Source: Nocardioides terrae (GTDB lineage Bacteria > Actinomycetota > Actinomycetes > Propionibacteriales > Nocardioidaceae). From it: a stretch of 64,000 bases of DNA. The stretch covers positions 1 through 64,000 of the forward strand of contig NZ_FOLB01000010.1 of the NCBI RefSeq assembly GCF_900112345.1, in the 5' to 3' direction. Shown in pieces: positions 1 to 8,749 of the stretch (positions are counted from its first letter, which is position 1; each line of letters begins with the position of its first letter). The translations under genes and the position numbers were made by a program. The notes under the pieces were generated by a model. The model was given only the letters and a program-made list of their open reading frames with translations. It was not told the DNA's origin and searched no databases.

Positions 1-324
1 GAACGTGGCGTCACCGTCCAGCGTGTTCTCAGCGACAACGGCAGCTGCTACCGCTCCTACCTATGGCGCGACACCTGCGCCGAGCTCGGCATCACGCCCA
101 AGCGCACCCGGCCCTACCGGCCCCAGACCAACGGCAAGATCGAGCGCTTCCACCGCACTCTGGCCGAGGGCTGGGCGTTCAAGAAGTTCTACAACTCCGA
201 ATCAGCCCGACTCGCGGCCCTGCCAGGATGGGTCCACCAGTACAACCACCACCGGCCCCACTCAGCAATCGGCAAGCAAGCACCCATCACCAGGTTGGAC
301 AACCTGGCTGGGCATCACATCTAG
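1..324 (+). CDS. IS481-type transposase, C-terminal part (5' end outside window)
   Basis: The frame is open from base 1 and ends in TAG, giving the last 107 residues of an integrase-core (DDE) transposase. The second catalytic Asp lies in LSDNGSCY near residue 12 and the catalytic Glu in NGKIERFH near residue 49. The run RPYRPQTNGKIERFHRTLAE and the ending YNHHRPHSAIG are typical of the IS481 group in actinobacteria. The truncation is only the window edge, so nothing suggests it is broken. No terminal inverted repeat is evident in the 8 bases before the next gene, so the right end of the element cannot be placed. Confidence 0.85.
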   Translation, partial: ERGVTVQRVLSDNGSCYRSYLWRDTCAELGITPKRTRPYRPQTNGKIERFHRTLAEGWAFKKFYNSESARLAALPGWVHQYNHHRPHSAIGKQAPITRLDNLAGHHI

Positions 325-332
325 TGCCCCCG

Positions 333-1565
333 ATGAACGTCACGCCCGCCGCCACAGCCGTACGCCGGCCAGGACCGCTGCGCCATCGCAACTTCCGCCT
401 GCTGGTGACCGGCGCGTCGACGAGCGCGCTCGGCAACGCCATCACGCCGGTCGCCCTGGCGTTCGCCGTGCTCGACCTCGGCGGCTCGGCCTCCGACCTC
501 GGCATGGTCGTCGCGGCGTTCGCGCTCGCCGAGGTCGTCACGACGCTCTTCGGCGGCGTCCTCGGGGACCGGACGTCCCGGCGGATGATGATGAGCGGCT
601 CGGCCGCGGGCAGCGCGCTGGTCCAGGCGGTGGTGGCCGGCACCCTGGTGGCCGACGTGGCCACGATCCCGCTGCTCACCGTGCTCGGCGTGGTGACCGG
701 CTGCCTGAGCGCGCTCAGCCAGCCGAGCGCCAGCGCGATGACCCGGATGACCGTCCCGGCGGATGTGCTCTCCCGCGCGATCGCGATGCGCAGCCTGCTC
801 CAGACGACGGCGTCGATGGTGGGATTCGCCGTCGGGGGCGTGCTCGTCGCCGGCATCGGGCCGGGCTGGGCGATCGCCGTCGACGCGGCGACGTTCGTGG
901 TCGCCGCGGTCTGCTTCGCTGCGCTCCGCGTCGAGCAGGCGCCGGCGACCACGGGCGGCACGATCCTGGCCGAGCTCCGGGAGGGCTTCGCCGAGGTGCG
1001 GACCCGCCGCTGGCTGTGGATCTGCATCCTGATGGCGCTCGTCTACCACCTCATGTTCGGCGGCGCCCAGGGCGTCGTCGGGCCGATCGTGGTGGGGGAG
1101 GGCATCGGTCGCGACGCCTGGGGCTTCGCGCTCGGCGCGATGATGGTCGGCTTCGTCGTGGGCGGCCTGCTGTGCCTGCGCTGGCATCCGAGGCGTGGTC
1201 TCTTCTGGGGGAGCGTGTTCCTCTGCCTGACGCCGCTGTTCCCGCTCGCCATGGTCTCCGACCGCCTGTCGGTCATCCTGCTCGGCGCCTTCCTGCACGG
1301 CTTCGGGCTCCAGGTCTACGACGTCCAGTGGAACGCCTCGATCCAGGAGCAGGTGCCCGACGCGAAGCTCTCCCGCGTCTACTCCGTCGACGTGGCCGGC
1401 TCCTTCGTCGCCCGCCCGGTCGGTCTCGCGCTGACCGGGCCGCTCGCGGAGGCCGTCGGCTTCGACCGGTGGCTCTTTCTCGTCGCAGGCGTGATGCTGC
1501 TCGCCGAGATCGCCCCGCTCCTCGTCCGCGACGTCCGCCGGCTGGAGCGGGTCGCCACCGGGTGA
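333..1565 (+). CDS. MFS transporter (drug/siderophore exporter type)
   Basis: A 410-residue integral membrane protein of the major facilitator superfamily, EntS/MFS_3-like. The N-terminus (RHRNFRLLVTGASTSALGNAITPVALAFAVLDLGGS) is the usual first helix, and the loop between helices 2 and 3 carries the MFS signature GGVLGDRTSRR. About ten to twelve hydrophobic segments follow. ATG at 333 is chosen because in-frame codons upstream fall inside the transposase gene; only 8 bases separate the two. It is probably a proton-driven exporter of small molecules. Substrate is unknown. Its place between an insertion sequence and a fatty-acid ligase gives no functional hint. Confidence 0.85.
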   Translation: MNVTPAATAVRRPGPLRHRNFRLLVTGASTSALGNAITPVALAFAVLDLGGSASDLGMVVAAFALAEVVTTLFGGVLGDRTSRRMMMSGSAAGSALVQAVVAGTLVADVATIPLLTVLGVVTGCLSALSQPSASAMTRMTVPADVLSRAIAMRSLLQTTASMVGFAVGGVLVAGIGPGWAIAVDAATFVVAAVCFAALRVEQAPATTGGTILAELREGFAEVRTRRWLWICILMALVYHLMFGGAQGVVGPIVVGEGIGRDAWGFALGAMMVGFVVGGLLCLRWHPRRGLFWGSVFLCLTPLFPLAMVSDRLSVILLGAFLHGFGLQVYDVQWNASIQEQVPDAKLSRVYSVDVAGSFVARPVGLALTGPLAEAVGFDRWLFLVAGVMLLAEIAPLLVRDVRRLERVATG

Positions 1566-1580
1566 GTCGCTTGTGCCGGC

Positions 1581-1598
1581 GTGTGGCCTGCGCCACAC
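1581..1598. promoter_or_regulatory. Perfect 7-bp inverted repeat before the acyl-CoA ligase gene
   Basis: GTGTGGC-CTGC-GCCACAC lies 7 bases before the ATG at 1606. The position would cover the start of transcription or the ribosome-binding zone. It could be a regulator operator or a short RNA hairpin that masks translation start; sequence alone does not decide. Confidence 0.45.
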
Positions 1599-1605
1599 TC
1601 CCGCC

Positions 1606-3162
1606 ATGGAAGCCCCCGAGCCCACCTTCGTCGACGACCGGCTCGCCCACTGGGCGAGCGTGAGCCCCGACGGCGACTGCATGACCTACGGGCAGCGGAC
1701 GTGGACCTGGGCGCAGTTCCACGACCGGGTACGCCGGGTGGCCGGTGGGCTGCGCGACCTCGGCGTCGGCCGCGGCGACATGGTGGCGTTCCTCGACAAG
1801 AACCACCCCGCGTGCGTCGAGCTGTCGCTCGGCGCCGGGCTGGTCGGCGCCGCCAATGCCGTCGTCAACTGGCGGCTGGCCGGCGAGGAGGTCGGCTTCA
1901 CCCTCAACGACTGCGGCGCCAAGGTGCTCGTCGTCGGCAGCGAGCTGATGCCGGCGATCGAGGCGATCCGCGGCGACCTGCCGCACGTCACCCGGGTGAT
2001 CGAGGTGACCACGGACGGTGCGCCGGGCGACCCCTACGAGGAGTGGCTGACCACCGCCACGCCGGCCGACCCGGACCCCGCCCGCACGGCCGACGACACG
2101 TGCCTGGTGCTCTACTCCAGCGGCACGACCGGCCGGCCCAAGGGCGTCATGCTGACCCACCGGAACTTCGTCCGGCACACGGTCGCCTCGCACGACGGCT
2201 GGGACTTCGAACCCGGTGACAAGAACCTGGTCGCGATGCCGCTCTTCCACGTCGGCGGGTCGTCGTACGTCCTCTTCGGGCTGCACGACGGCATCCCCAG
2301 TGTCATGACGCGGGAGCCCGACGGGATGTCGCTCGCCGGCGCCATCATGCAGGGCGCCAACCGGATGTTCCTCGTGCCGGCCGTGCTCGCGCAGGTGATC
2401 CAGTCCGGGCCACAGGGCGTCGAGATGTTCAGCCGGCTGAAGAGCTTCACCTACGGAGCCGCGCCGATGCCGCCGCCGCTGCTGCGCGCCGCGATGAAGA
2501 CGTGGCCCGACATGGACCTCATGCAGGTCTACGGCCTCACCGAGGTGTGCGGTGTCGCCACCCACCTCCTGCCCGACGAGCACCGCCGGGCGGAGGCCGA
2601 GGGCCACCCTGAGCGGCTGCTCAGCGCGGGCCGGGCCCTCCCCGGGATGGAGGTCCGCATCGTCGACATCGGCACCCTCGAGGACGTGCCGACCGGTGAC
2701 CCCGGTGAGATCTGGTTGCGGTCGGAGCAGGTGATGAAGGGCTTCCTCGGGCGGCCGGAGGAGACCCGGAAGGTCGTCACCGAGGACGGCTGGTTCCGGA
2801 CCGGCGACATCGGGCGCATCGACGCCGACGGGTTCGTCTATGTCGAGGACCGGCTCAAGGACATGATCATCAGCGGTGGCGAGAACATCTACTCACCCGA
2901 GGTCGAGCGCGTCCTGGCGGAGCACCCGGCCGTGCTCGAGTGCGCGGTCGTCGGCGTACCCGACGAGACGTGGGGCGAGTCCGTGCGGGCGTACGTCGCC
3001 CTCAAACCCGAGACGGCCGCGACCGAGGACGACGTGATCGCGTTCTGCCGGGAGCGGCTCGCGCACTTCAAGTGCCCCCGCTCGGTGGTCTTCCTCGGCG
3101 CGCTGCCGCGCAACCCGACCGGGAAGGTCCTCAAGCGCGACCTGCGCCCCGCGCAGGTCTGA
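1606..3162 (+). CDS. Acyl-CoA synthetase (AMP-forming fatty acid-CoA ligase)
   Basis: A 518-residue member of the ANL superfamily, which activates a carboxylic acid with ATP to an acyl-adenylate and then to the CoA thioester. Motifs in order: the phosphate loop YSSGTTGRPKGVMLTHRN near residue 170, the A5 motif YGLTEVCG near 310, GEIWLRS and GWFRTGDIG near 395-410, the hinge DRLKDMIISGGENIYSPEVE near 420, and the catalytic Lys in PRNPTGKVLKRDL at the C-terminus. An in-frame GTG at 1573 exists, but ATG 1606 gives the usual family N-terminus. The family handles medium/long-chain or aromatic acids, so the substrate stays open. The gene is monocistronic and converges with the next one. Confidence 0.9.
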   Translation: MEAPEPTFVDDRLAHWASVSPDGDCMTYGQRTWTWAQFHDRVRRVAGGLRDLGVGRGDMVAFLDKNHPACVELSLGAGLVGAANAVVNWRLAGEEVGFTLNDCGAKVLVVGSELMPAIEAIRGDLPHVTRVIEVTTDGAPGDPYEEWLTTATPADPDPARTADDTCLVLYSSGTTGRPKGVMLTHRNFVRHTVASHDGWDFEPGDKNLVAMPLFHVGGSSYVLFGLHDGIPSVMTREPDGMSLAGAIMQGANRMFLVPAVLAQVIQSGPQGVEMFSRLKSFTYGAAPMPPPLLRAAMKTWPDMDLMQVYGLTEVCGVATHLLPDEHRRAEAEGHPERLLSAGRALPGMEVRIVDIGTLEDVPTGDPGEIWLRSEQVMKGFLGRPEETRKVVTEDGWFRTGDIGRIDADGFVYVEDRLKDMIISGGENIYSPEVERVLAEHPAVLECAVVGVPDETWGESVRAYVALKPETAATEDDVIAFCRERLAHFKCPRSVVFLGALPRNPTGKVLKRDLRPAQV

Positions 3163-3173
3163 GCGACTCGGCG

Positions 3174-3473
3174 CTACGGCGTCGTGCCAGCGAGGTCGGT
3201 GATCGCCCGCAGTGCCGCGACATGACCCTCGAACGCCGTCCGGCCGGTCGGGGTCAGGCGTGCCCTCAGCCGGTGCCGGCTGCCGTCGAGACGGCGTTCG
3301 GTGGCGACGTAGCCCGCCTCCTCGAGCGTGGCCAGCTGCTTGGACAGCGCCGAGTCCGACATGCCCAGCCGCTCGCGCAGGAACGCGAACTCCGCCCAGT
3401 CCGCCGCCGCGAGCGTCGCCATCAGGGTCAGGCGCGTGCTCGGGTGGATGAGCTCGTCGAAGCGGCCGGTCAT
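3174..3473 (-). CDS. Winged-helix transcriptional regulator (MarR/HTH_34-like)
   Basis: A 99-residue one-domain DNA-binding protein. The segment FLRERLGMSDSALSKQLATLEEAGYV is a helix-turn-helix of the winged-helix type, followed by the wing ATERRLDGSRHRLRARLTPTGRTAF. The start ATG overlaps the stop of the upstream membrane protein gene (ATGA), so the two are translated together. Small regulators of this kind usually control their own operon. The doubled CTTTC-N7-GAAAG sites in front of the pair are the obvious candidate operators. Ligand unknown. Confidence 0.85.
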   Translation of the reverse strand: MTGRFDELIHPSTRLTLMATLAAADWAEFAFLRERLGMSDSALSKQLATLEEAGYVATERRLDGSRHRLRARLTPTGRTAFEGHVAALRAITDLAGTTP

Positions 3474-3934
3474 GCGCGGAACAACCGCCGCGCGCCCCGG
3501 AGCAGCTCGGGGCCGCCGAACCCGGTGATCGCGCCGACGAGCACGCCGGCCGCCAGGGACGGGTGACCTGCGCCGTCGGCGTCGAAGGCCAGTGCCGCGG
3601 CGAGTGTGAGCGCCACGAGTGCCACCAGCATGGAGACGACCGCGATCGGCGTACGCCGCCCGGCCGTGGCCGCGCTGACCCGCACCTGCTCCGACCGCCG
3701 GCGGCCGTCGAGCATCCGCGAGGCGATCACCGAGTGCACCATGCCGAAGCCGGCCGTCGCCACCGTGGTCACCCATGGGTTGCCGAGCTCGGCGATGGCG
3801 CCGAACCCGACCCAGGCCAGCCCCAGGCCCCACCAGTAGCCGCGCGGCAGGCCGATCTCGCCGGCCACTGTCGACTGCGCGTGCCGTACCGCGGCGAGCG
3901 CTGCGCTCGCCTCCTCAGGAGTCGTTCCTGACAT
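3470..3934 (-). CDS. Small membrane protein, partner of winged-helix regulator
   Basis: 154 residues with about four hydrophobic segments: roughly GYWWGLGLAWVGFGAIAEL (30-48), WVTTVATAGFGMVHSVIA (52-70), IAVVSMLVALVALTLAAALAF (97-117) and HPSLAAGVLVGAITGFGG (124-141). The basic segment RMLDGRRRSEQVRVSAATAGRR lies on the cytoplasmic side. A GGAGG sits 7 bases before ATG 3934; a GTG one codon earlier is possible but too close to the RBS. Pairing of such a membrane protein with a winged-helix gene is a recurrent actinobacterial arrangement, but the function is not known to me. Confidence 0.8.
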   Translation of the reverse strand: MSGTTPEEASAALAAVRHAQSTVAGEIGLPRGYWWGLGLAWVGFGAIAELGNPWVTTVATAGFGMVHSVIASRMLDGRRRSEQVRVSAATAGRRTPIAVVSMLVALVALTLAAALAFDADGAGHPSLAAGVLVGAITGFGGPELLRGARRLFRA

Positions 3935-3947
3935 CACTCCACCTCCA

Positions 3948-3991
3948 CTTTCCTGTCTAGAAAGAGACGTTCCTCTTTCCTGGATGGAAAG
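3948..3991. promoter_or_regulatory. Two identical-geometry operators CTTTC-N7-GAAAG
   Basis: The first site is CTTTC-CTGTCTA-GAAAG (3948-3964) and the second CTTTC-CTGGATG-GAAAG (3975-3991). Both have perfect 5-bp arms, a 7-bp spacer beginning CTG, and are offset by exactly 27 bp. They sit immediately upstream of the membrane protein/winged-helix operon, which suggests autoregulation by that regulator. Confidence 0.65.
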
Positions 3992-4730
3992 TCAAGCGCG
4001 GATGGGGGCTTGTGATCGTGTCGATGCTGCGGCAGCGACGGCGTGGTCGCGGTCGACCTTCACGTCCAGGCCGGTGGTGTGGGGGAAGACGGGGCCGATG
4101 GTGGTCACCGGGCCGTCCAGGGCGGCCTGGTGCAGGTGCACGAACAGCACCGCCCTGGCCCGACGCCCGGGACGCCGACCGTGGGCCTGGTCGTCGGCTC
4201 GGGTGTCGGCGGTGTGGTCGAGGAGGCCGGAGCTCGGCGAGATCGTGGGGCCGGGCGAGCCAGCCGAACGCCGCCGCCCGGAGCTCGTCGGTGCTGGGGT
4301 GCTCGCCGAGCCTGGGTGTCTGGTCGCGGGTGGCGGTGAGCCACACCCCTTTGGCGGCCTTCGCCGCCGCCTGCAGCTCGGCCAGCCGGAGGGCTTCGTC
4401 GGCCTCGATGACCTTGGCCTCGGCGATGGCGAGCAGGCGGCCGGCCGCCTGCCCGGCCGCCTCCGCCACCGCCTCGTCAACGAGCGCCGCGGCGTCGCGG
4501 GTGAGCTTGCGCGACATCGAGGCGATCTTGCGGGCCACCCACGGCTCGAGCCGTAGCCCTTGGACCGCGACCCAGAGCAGTGGGAGGCGGTGGCGCAGGT
4601 CGAGGAGGTCGGCCAGCAGGGACCGGGTGGCGTAGACGTGCTCGCACCGGGCGATCGCGAGCTCTTCGAGGCAGAGGTCGCGCACGGGCGGCGTACCGTC
4701 GCCGCGCGCGGGTGTGCGCCCACGGACGAG
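3992..4730 (-). pseudogene. Decayed DUF222/HNH endonuclease-type gene
   Basis: On the minus strand one frame reads RCEHVYATRSLLADLLDLRHRLPLLW...VARKIASMSRKLTRDAAALVDEAVAEAA...AAKAAKGVWLTATRDQ, the central part of the DUF222 proteins that carry a C-terminal HNH nuclease and are multicopy in actinobacteria. Near 4230 the match continues in another frame (LLDHTADTRADDQAHGRR...AVLFVHLHQAALDGPVTTIGPVFPHTTGLDVKVDRDH). No HNH motif follows and there is no plausible start. The gene is frameshifted, internally shortened and cut at both ends. It is a relic of a mobile or selfish gene family. Confidence 0.7.
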
Positions 4731-4746
4731 GCGGGGAGACGCCGAC

Positions 4747-4772
4747 GGCCCCCGACTGTTCAGTCGGGGGCC
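4747..4772 (-). terminator. Strong hairpin downstream of citrate synthase gene
   Basis: GGCCCCCGACTG-TT-CAGTCGGGGGCC is a perfect 12-bp stem with a 2-base loop, 69 bases past the citrate synthase stop on the minus strand. There is no long U-tract, as is usual for actinobacterial terminators. Confidence 0.65.
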
Positions 4773-4779
4773 GTTGATC

Positions 4780-4812
4780 GGTCTCGATACGCGCGCTACT
4801 CGACCAGCGAGG
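4780..4812. repeat. Truncated copy of the GGTCTCGATACGCG...CTACTCGACC intergenic repeat
   Basis: GGTCTCGATACGCG is followed directly by CGCTACTCGACC and AGCGAGG. The same two flanks enclose a longer hairpin core in the 98-bp units at 8750-8945; here the core is missing. It lies between the citrate synthase stop and its terminator-like hairpin. Confidence 0.6.
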
Positions 4813-4840
4813 AGATCGCTCGCTCCGACCAGCGAGGTCG

Positions 4841-6130
4841 TCAGGCCCAGCGCTGCTCGGTGGGGGTGTAGGTGAGACCCCGCGAGCCGGTGTAGATCTG
4901 CTTCGGGCGGGCGATCTTCTGCTCCTTGTCCTGGGTGAGCTCGAGCCACTGCGCGAGCCAGCCCGGCGTACGCCCGATGGCGAAGAGCACCGTGAACATC
5001 TCCGGCGGGAACTCCAGCGCCTCGTAGATCAGGCCGGAGTAGAAGTCGACGTTGGGGTAGAGCTTCCGCTTGACGAAGTACTCGTCCTCCAGCGCGATCT
5101 TCTCGAGCTCCTGGGCGACCTCGAGGAGCGGGTTGACCCCGGTCACCTCGAAGACGTCGTCGCAGGCCTTCTTGATGATCTTGGCGCGCGGGTCGTAGTT
5201 CTTGTAGACCCGGTGGCCGAAGCCCATCAGGCGCTCGTTGCCGTTCTTGACGCCCTCGATGAAGGCGGGGATCTCGGACTTGTTGCCGATCCGCTTGAGC
5301 ATGCGGAGGACAGCCTCGTTGGCGCCGCCGTGGAGCGGGCCGAAGAGGGCGCCGATGCCGGCGGAGACGGCCGAGTAGGGGTCAACCTGGGTCGACCCGA
5401 CGGCGCGGACGGCGTTGGCCGAGGCGTTCTGCTCGTGGTCGGCGTGCAGGATGAAGAGCGTGTCGAGCGCCTTCACGATCCGCTCGTCGGCCTGGTAGGT
5501 CGGCTCGCTCATCTTGAAGAGCATCGAGAGGAAGTTCTCGGTGTAGGACAGCTCGTTGTCGGGGTAGACGTAGGGCTTGCCCTGCGCGTGCCGGAAGGAC
5601 CAGGCGCCCAGCGTCGGCATCTTGGCGATCATCCGGATGATCTGGATGGCGCGGTTGTCGGCGTCGCTGATGTTGCGCGACTCCGGGTAGAACGTGGAGA
5701 GGGCCCCGACCGACGCCATCAGCATCCCCATCGGATGGGCGTCGTAGCGGAAGCCCTCCATGAAGCCCTTGACGTTCTCGTGCACGAACGTGTGGTAGGT
5801 GATGTTGTGCACCCACTGGTCGTACTCGTCCTTGCTGGGCAGGGAGCCGTGGACGAGGAGGTAGGCGACCTCGAGGAACGACGACTGCTCGGCGAGCTGC
5901 TCGATGGGGTAGCCGCGGTATTCCAGGATGCCCTTGTCACCGTCGATGAAGGTGACCGAGCTCCGGCAGGAGGCGGTGTTGACGAAACCGGGGTCGTACA
6001 CGGCCAGTCCCGGCTCGTCCTCGCCGGACCGGATCTTCCCGATGTCGGCGGCCTTGATGGCGCCGTCGAGGATCGGGACCTCGTACTCCTGTCCGGTGCG
6101 GTTGTCGCGGACGGTGAGAGAATCAGTCAC
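4841..6130 (-). CDS. gltA: Citrate synthase
   Basis: A 429-residue type II citrate synthase, which condenses oxaloacetate and acetyl-CoA as the first step of the TCA cycle. The catalytic triad is visible as His267 (GPLHGGAN), His306 (GFGHRVYKNYDPRA) and Asp362 (PNVDFYSG), with the family block ILHADHEQNASAN before it. The start is placed at GTG 6130 (TDSLTVRDN); GTG 6139, three codons earlier, is also possible because neither has a clear ribosome-binding site. It is transcribed away from rplM and ends at a strong hairpin. Confidence 0.95.
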   Translation of the reverse strand: MTDSLTVRDNRTGQEYEVPILDGAIKAADIGKIRSGEDEPGLAVYDPGFVNTASCRSSVTFIDGDKGILEYRGYPIEQLAEQSSFLEVAYLLVHGSLPSKDEYDQWVHNITYHTFVHENVKGFMEGFRYDAHPMGMLMASVGALSTFYPESRNISDADNRAIQIIRMIAKMPTLGAWSFRHAQGKPYVYPDNELSYTENFLSMLFKMSEPTYQADERIVKALDTLFILHADHEQNASANAVRAVGSTQVDPYSAVSAGIGALFGPLHGGANEAVLRMLKRIGNKSEIPAFIEGVKNGNERLMGFGHRVYKNYDPRAKIIKKACDDVFEVTGVNPLLEVAQELEKIALEDEYFVKRKLYPNVDFYSGLIYEALEFPPEMFTVLFAIGRTPGWLAQWLELTQDKEQKIARPKQIYTGSRGLTYTPTEQRWA

Positions 6131-6234
6131 GCTGCTCACGTTAGCCGCCGTGCGGGAAACCGGGTAAGCCGGTGCCCGCGTCGTGGGCGCAGCGGCGCCC
6201 GCGCGAGGGGGTCGCCGGGGCGGCGTACGCCGTT

Positions 6235-6263
6235 TTGACCGCCCGTGCGCCGGCCCGTAGCCT
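6235..6263 (+). promoter_or_regulatory. Probable housekeeping promoter of rplM-rpsI
   Basis: TTGACC (6235-6240), a 17-bp spacer and TAGCCT (6258-6263) match the actinobacterial primary-sigma pattern TTGAC-N17-TAnnnT. A start near 6270 would give a leader of about 155 bases before rplM. The 293-base gap between gltA and rplM holds no gene that I can see. Confidence 0.5.
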
Positions 6264-6423
6264 TGTTCGGTCGCGACTCCTGCCGCTTCCCGGCCACCCA
6301 CGGTCGAGGGGCAGCCCGGCTCCGCCAGATCCGTCTGGCGCTCCGGCAGTGTTCGTCAGAAGCCGCGAAGCACCGCCTCACCGGCAGCCGCCGGCGAGGA
6401 CCAACGAACGAATGAGGCACATC

Positions 6424-6867
6424 GTGGGCACTTACGCTCCGAAGCCGGGCGACATCGAGCGCGCCTGGCACGTGATCGACGCGACTGACGTCCGTCTCGG
6501 TCGCCTGTCGGTGCAGGTCGCGAACCTGCTCCGCGGCAAGCACAAGGCGATCTTCGCCCCCAACGCCGACACCGGCGACTTCGTCATCGTCATCAACGCC
6601 GAGAAGGTCTCCCTCTCCGGCACCAAGCGCACCACCAAGCTCGCCTACCGCCACTCCGGCTACCCGGGCGGTCTGACGGCCACGCCGATCGGCGAGATCC
6701 TGGACAAGGACGCGCGCAAGGCGATCGAGACCGCAGTGTGGGGCATGCTCCCGAAGAACAAGCTCGGTCGGCAGATCATCAAGAAGCTCAAGGTGTACTC
6801 CGGCCCGACGCACCCCCACGAGGCCCAGCAGGCCGTTCCGTTCGAGATCAAGCAGATCGCCCAGTGA
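6424..6867 (+). CDS. rplM: 50S ribosomal protein L13
   Basis: 147 residues, exactly the usual actinobacterial length. It starts [19 protein letters not shown] and contains [42 protein letters not shown] and [10 protein letters not shown], all hallmark L13 blocks. GTG 6424 is chosen because GAGG lies 6 bases upstream and the length fits; ATG 6412 would add four residues and leave no RBS. L13 binds 23S rRNA early in large-subunit assembly. It is followed 14 bases later by rpsI, the standard pair. Confidence 0.96.
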   Translation: MGTYAPKPGDIERAWHVIDATDVRLGRLSVQVANLLRGKHKAIFAPNADTGDFVIVINAEKVSLSGTKRTTKLAYRHSGYPGGLTATPIGEILDKDARKAIETAVWGMLPKNKLGRQIIKKLKVYSGPTHPHEAQQAVPFEIKQIAQ

Positions 6868-6881
6868 GCCAGGACCAGGAC

Positions 6882-7382
6882 ATGACTGAGAACACCGCTG
6901 AGGTCGAGGAGACCTTCGAGACCGACGAGCAGGGCGTTGCCTACACGTCCGAGAGCGCCGCGTCCGCCGACACCCCGGCCCGCCCGGCGACCATCGCGCC
7001 CGCCGGCGCCACCGGCCGCCGCAAGGAGGCCGTCGCCCGCGTCCGCATCGTGCCGGGCACCGGCAACTGGACCATCAACGGTCGCGGCTTCGAGGAGTAC
7101 TTCCCGAACGCGCTGCACCGCCAGGTCGCTGCCGAGCCGTTCGCCGCGCTGCAGCTCGAGGGCCGCTTCGACGTCATCGCCCGCATCCACGGCGGTGGCA
7201 TCACCGGCCAGGCCGGTGCGCTGCGTCTCGGTGTCGCCCGCGCGCTGAACGCCATCGACGTCGACGCCAACCGCCCGACCCTGAAGAAGGCCGGCCTGCT
7301 CACTCGCGACGCGCGCGTCGTCGAGCGCAAGAAGGCCGGTCTCAAGAAGGCCCGCAAGGCCTCGCAGTTCTCCAAGCGCTGA
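6882..7382 (+). CDS. rpsI: 30S ribosomal protein S9
   Basis: 166 residues: an acidic, low-complexity N-terminal extension of about 45 residues common in actinobacteria, then the S9 domain from [17 protein letters not shown] to the C-terminal [12 protein letters not shown]. The last Lys-Arg of S9 reaches the P-site tRNA in the ribosome. ATG 6882 follows an AGGA. An in-frame GTG overlapping the rplM stop (6864) would add six residues and cannot be excluded. Confidence 0.95.
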   Translation: MTENTAEVEETFETDEQGVAYTSESAASADTPARPATIAPAGATGRRKEAVARVRIVPGTGNWTINGRGFEEYFPNALHRQVAAEPFAALQLEGRFDVIARIHGGGITGQAGALRLGVARALNAIDVDANRPTLKKAGLLTRDARVVERKKAGLKKARKASQFSKR

Positions 7383-7394
7383 CGTAACGGCGAC

Positions 7395-8741
7395 ATGGCT
7401 CGCCTCTTCGGCACGGACGGGGTCCGGGGCCTGGCGAACGGTGAGATCCTCACCGCTCGGCTGGCCCTGGACCTCGCTGTTTCTGCGGCCCAGGTGCTCG
7501 GCGACGCCGGCCAGTTCGAGGGTCACCGCCCGCGGGCGGTCGTCGGCCGCGACCCCCGCGTCTCAGGCCAGTTCCTCGAGGCCGCCGTGGCCGCCGGCCT
7601 CGCGTCGGCGGGTGTCGACGTGCTCGACATCGGCGTCATGCCGACGCCCGGCATCGCGTTCCTGACCGGCTCGCTCGGGGTCGACCTCGGCGTCGTCATC
7701 ACGGCGTCGCACAACCCGATGCCCGACAACGGCATCAAGTTCCTCGCCCGTGGTGGGGTCAAGCTCGACGACACCCTCGAGGACGCGATCGAGGCACGGC
7801 TCGACCAGCCGTGGACGCACCCGACCGGCGCTGCCGTCGGCCGGATCGGCTTCTACCACGGCGGCATCGACGACTACGTCGACCACCTGCTCTCCTCGAT
7901 GCGCGGCCGGCTGGACGGCCTGACCGTGGTGCTCGACTGCGCCAACGGCGCCGCCCACGAGTCGGCGCCGCTCGCCTTCGAGCGGGCCGGCGCCCACGTG
8001 ATCCCCATCAACGACAAGCCCAACGGCACCAACATCAACGACGGCGTCGGCTCGACCCACATCGAGGGTCTGCGCCGGGCCGTCCTCGACGCGGGCGCCG
8101 ACGCCGGCTTCGCATTCGACGGCGACGCGGACCGCTGCCTGGCCGTCTCCGCAGACGGCGAGCTCGTCGACGGCGACCAGATCATGGGGATGCTCGCCCT
8201 CGCGCTGCGCGACGAGGGCCGGCTCGCCTCGGACACGCTCGTGGCGACGGTGATGAGCAACCTCGGCCTGCGCCGCGCGATGAAGGACGCCGGCGTCACC
8301 CTGCTGGCCACCGCCGTCGGCGACCGCTACGTCCTGGAGGCCATGAAGGCCGGCGGCTACTCCCTCGGCGGCGAGCAGTCCGGCCACGTCATCATGAGCG
8401 ACCACGCCACGACCGGCGACGGCACGCTCACCGCCCTGCACGTCGCCCAGCGGATCGCCTCGACCGGGCTCCCGCTCGCCGAGCTCGCCTCCGTCGTCGC
8501 CCGCTTCCCGCAGGTCCTGCTCAACGTCCCCGGCGTCGACAAGGCGCGCTGCGACGACGACGAGCTGCTGGCAGCGGTCGCCGCCGAGGAGGCCGACCTC
8601 GGCGACAGCGGGCGCGTCCTGCTGCGGCCGTCCGGCACCGAGCCGCTCGTCCGCGTCATGGTCGAGGCTCCGACCGCCGAGGTCGCGACCGGCGTCGCCG
8701 AGCGGCTCGCGGCCGTCGTACGGGCGCGGCTCTCTCTCTGA
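7395..8741 (+). CDS. glmM: Phosphoglucosamine mutase
   Basis: 448 residues, normal for GlmM, which converts glucosamine-6-phosphate to glucosamine-1-phosphate for peptidoglycan precursors. The phosphoserine loop is [16 protein letters not shown] with Ser105. The Mg site is [10 protein letters not shown], the sugar-binding loop is GGEQSGH and the C-terminal phosphate-binding loop is [14 protein letters not shown]. The N-terminal [10 protein letters not shown] is diagnostic. It stands 12 bases after rpsI, as in other actinobacteria, and works in the same pathway as glmS downstream. Confidence 0.96.
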   Translation: MARLFGTDGVRGLANGEILTARLALDLAVSAAQVLGDAGQFEGHRPRAVVGRDPRVSGQFLEAAVAAGLASAGVDVLDIGVMPTPGIAFLTGSLGVDLGVVITASHNPMPDNGIKFLARGGVKLDDTLEDAIEARLDQPWTHPTGAAVGRIGFYHGGIDDYVDHLLSSMRGRLDGLTVVLDCANGAAHESAPLAFERAGAHVIPINDKPNGTNINDGVGSTHIEGLRRAVLDAGADAGFAFDGDADRCLAVSADGELVDGDQIMGMLALALRDEGRLASDTLVATVMSNLGLRRAMKDAGVTLLATAVGDRYVLEAMKAGGYSLGGEQSGHVIMSDHATTGDGTLTALHVAQRIASTGLPLAELASVVARFPQVLLNVPGVDKARCDDDELLAAVAAEEADLGDSGRVLLRPSGTEPLVRVMVEAPTAEVATGVAERLAAVVRARLSL

Positions 8742-8749
8742 GACGACTG

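Noticed and set aside
1-324. Transposase as a broken pseudogene
   Set aside because: The missing 5' part lies outside the window; the visible part is uninterrupted and keeps the Asp and Glu.
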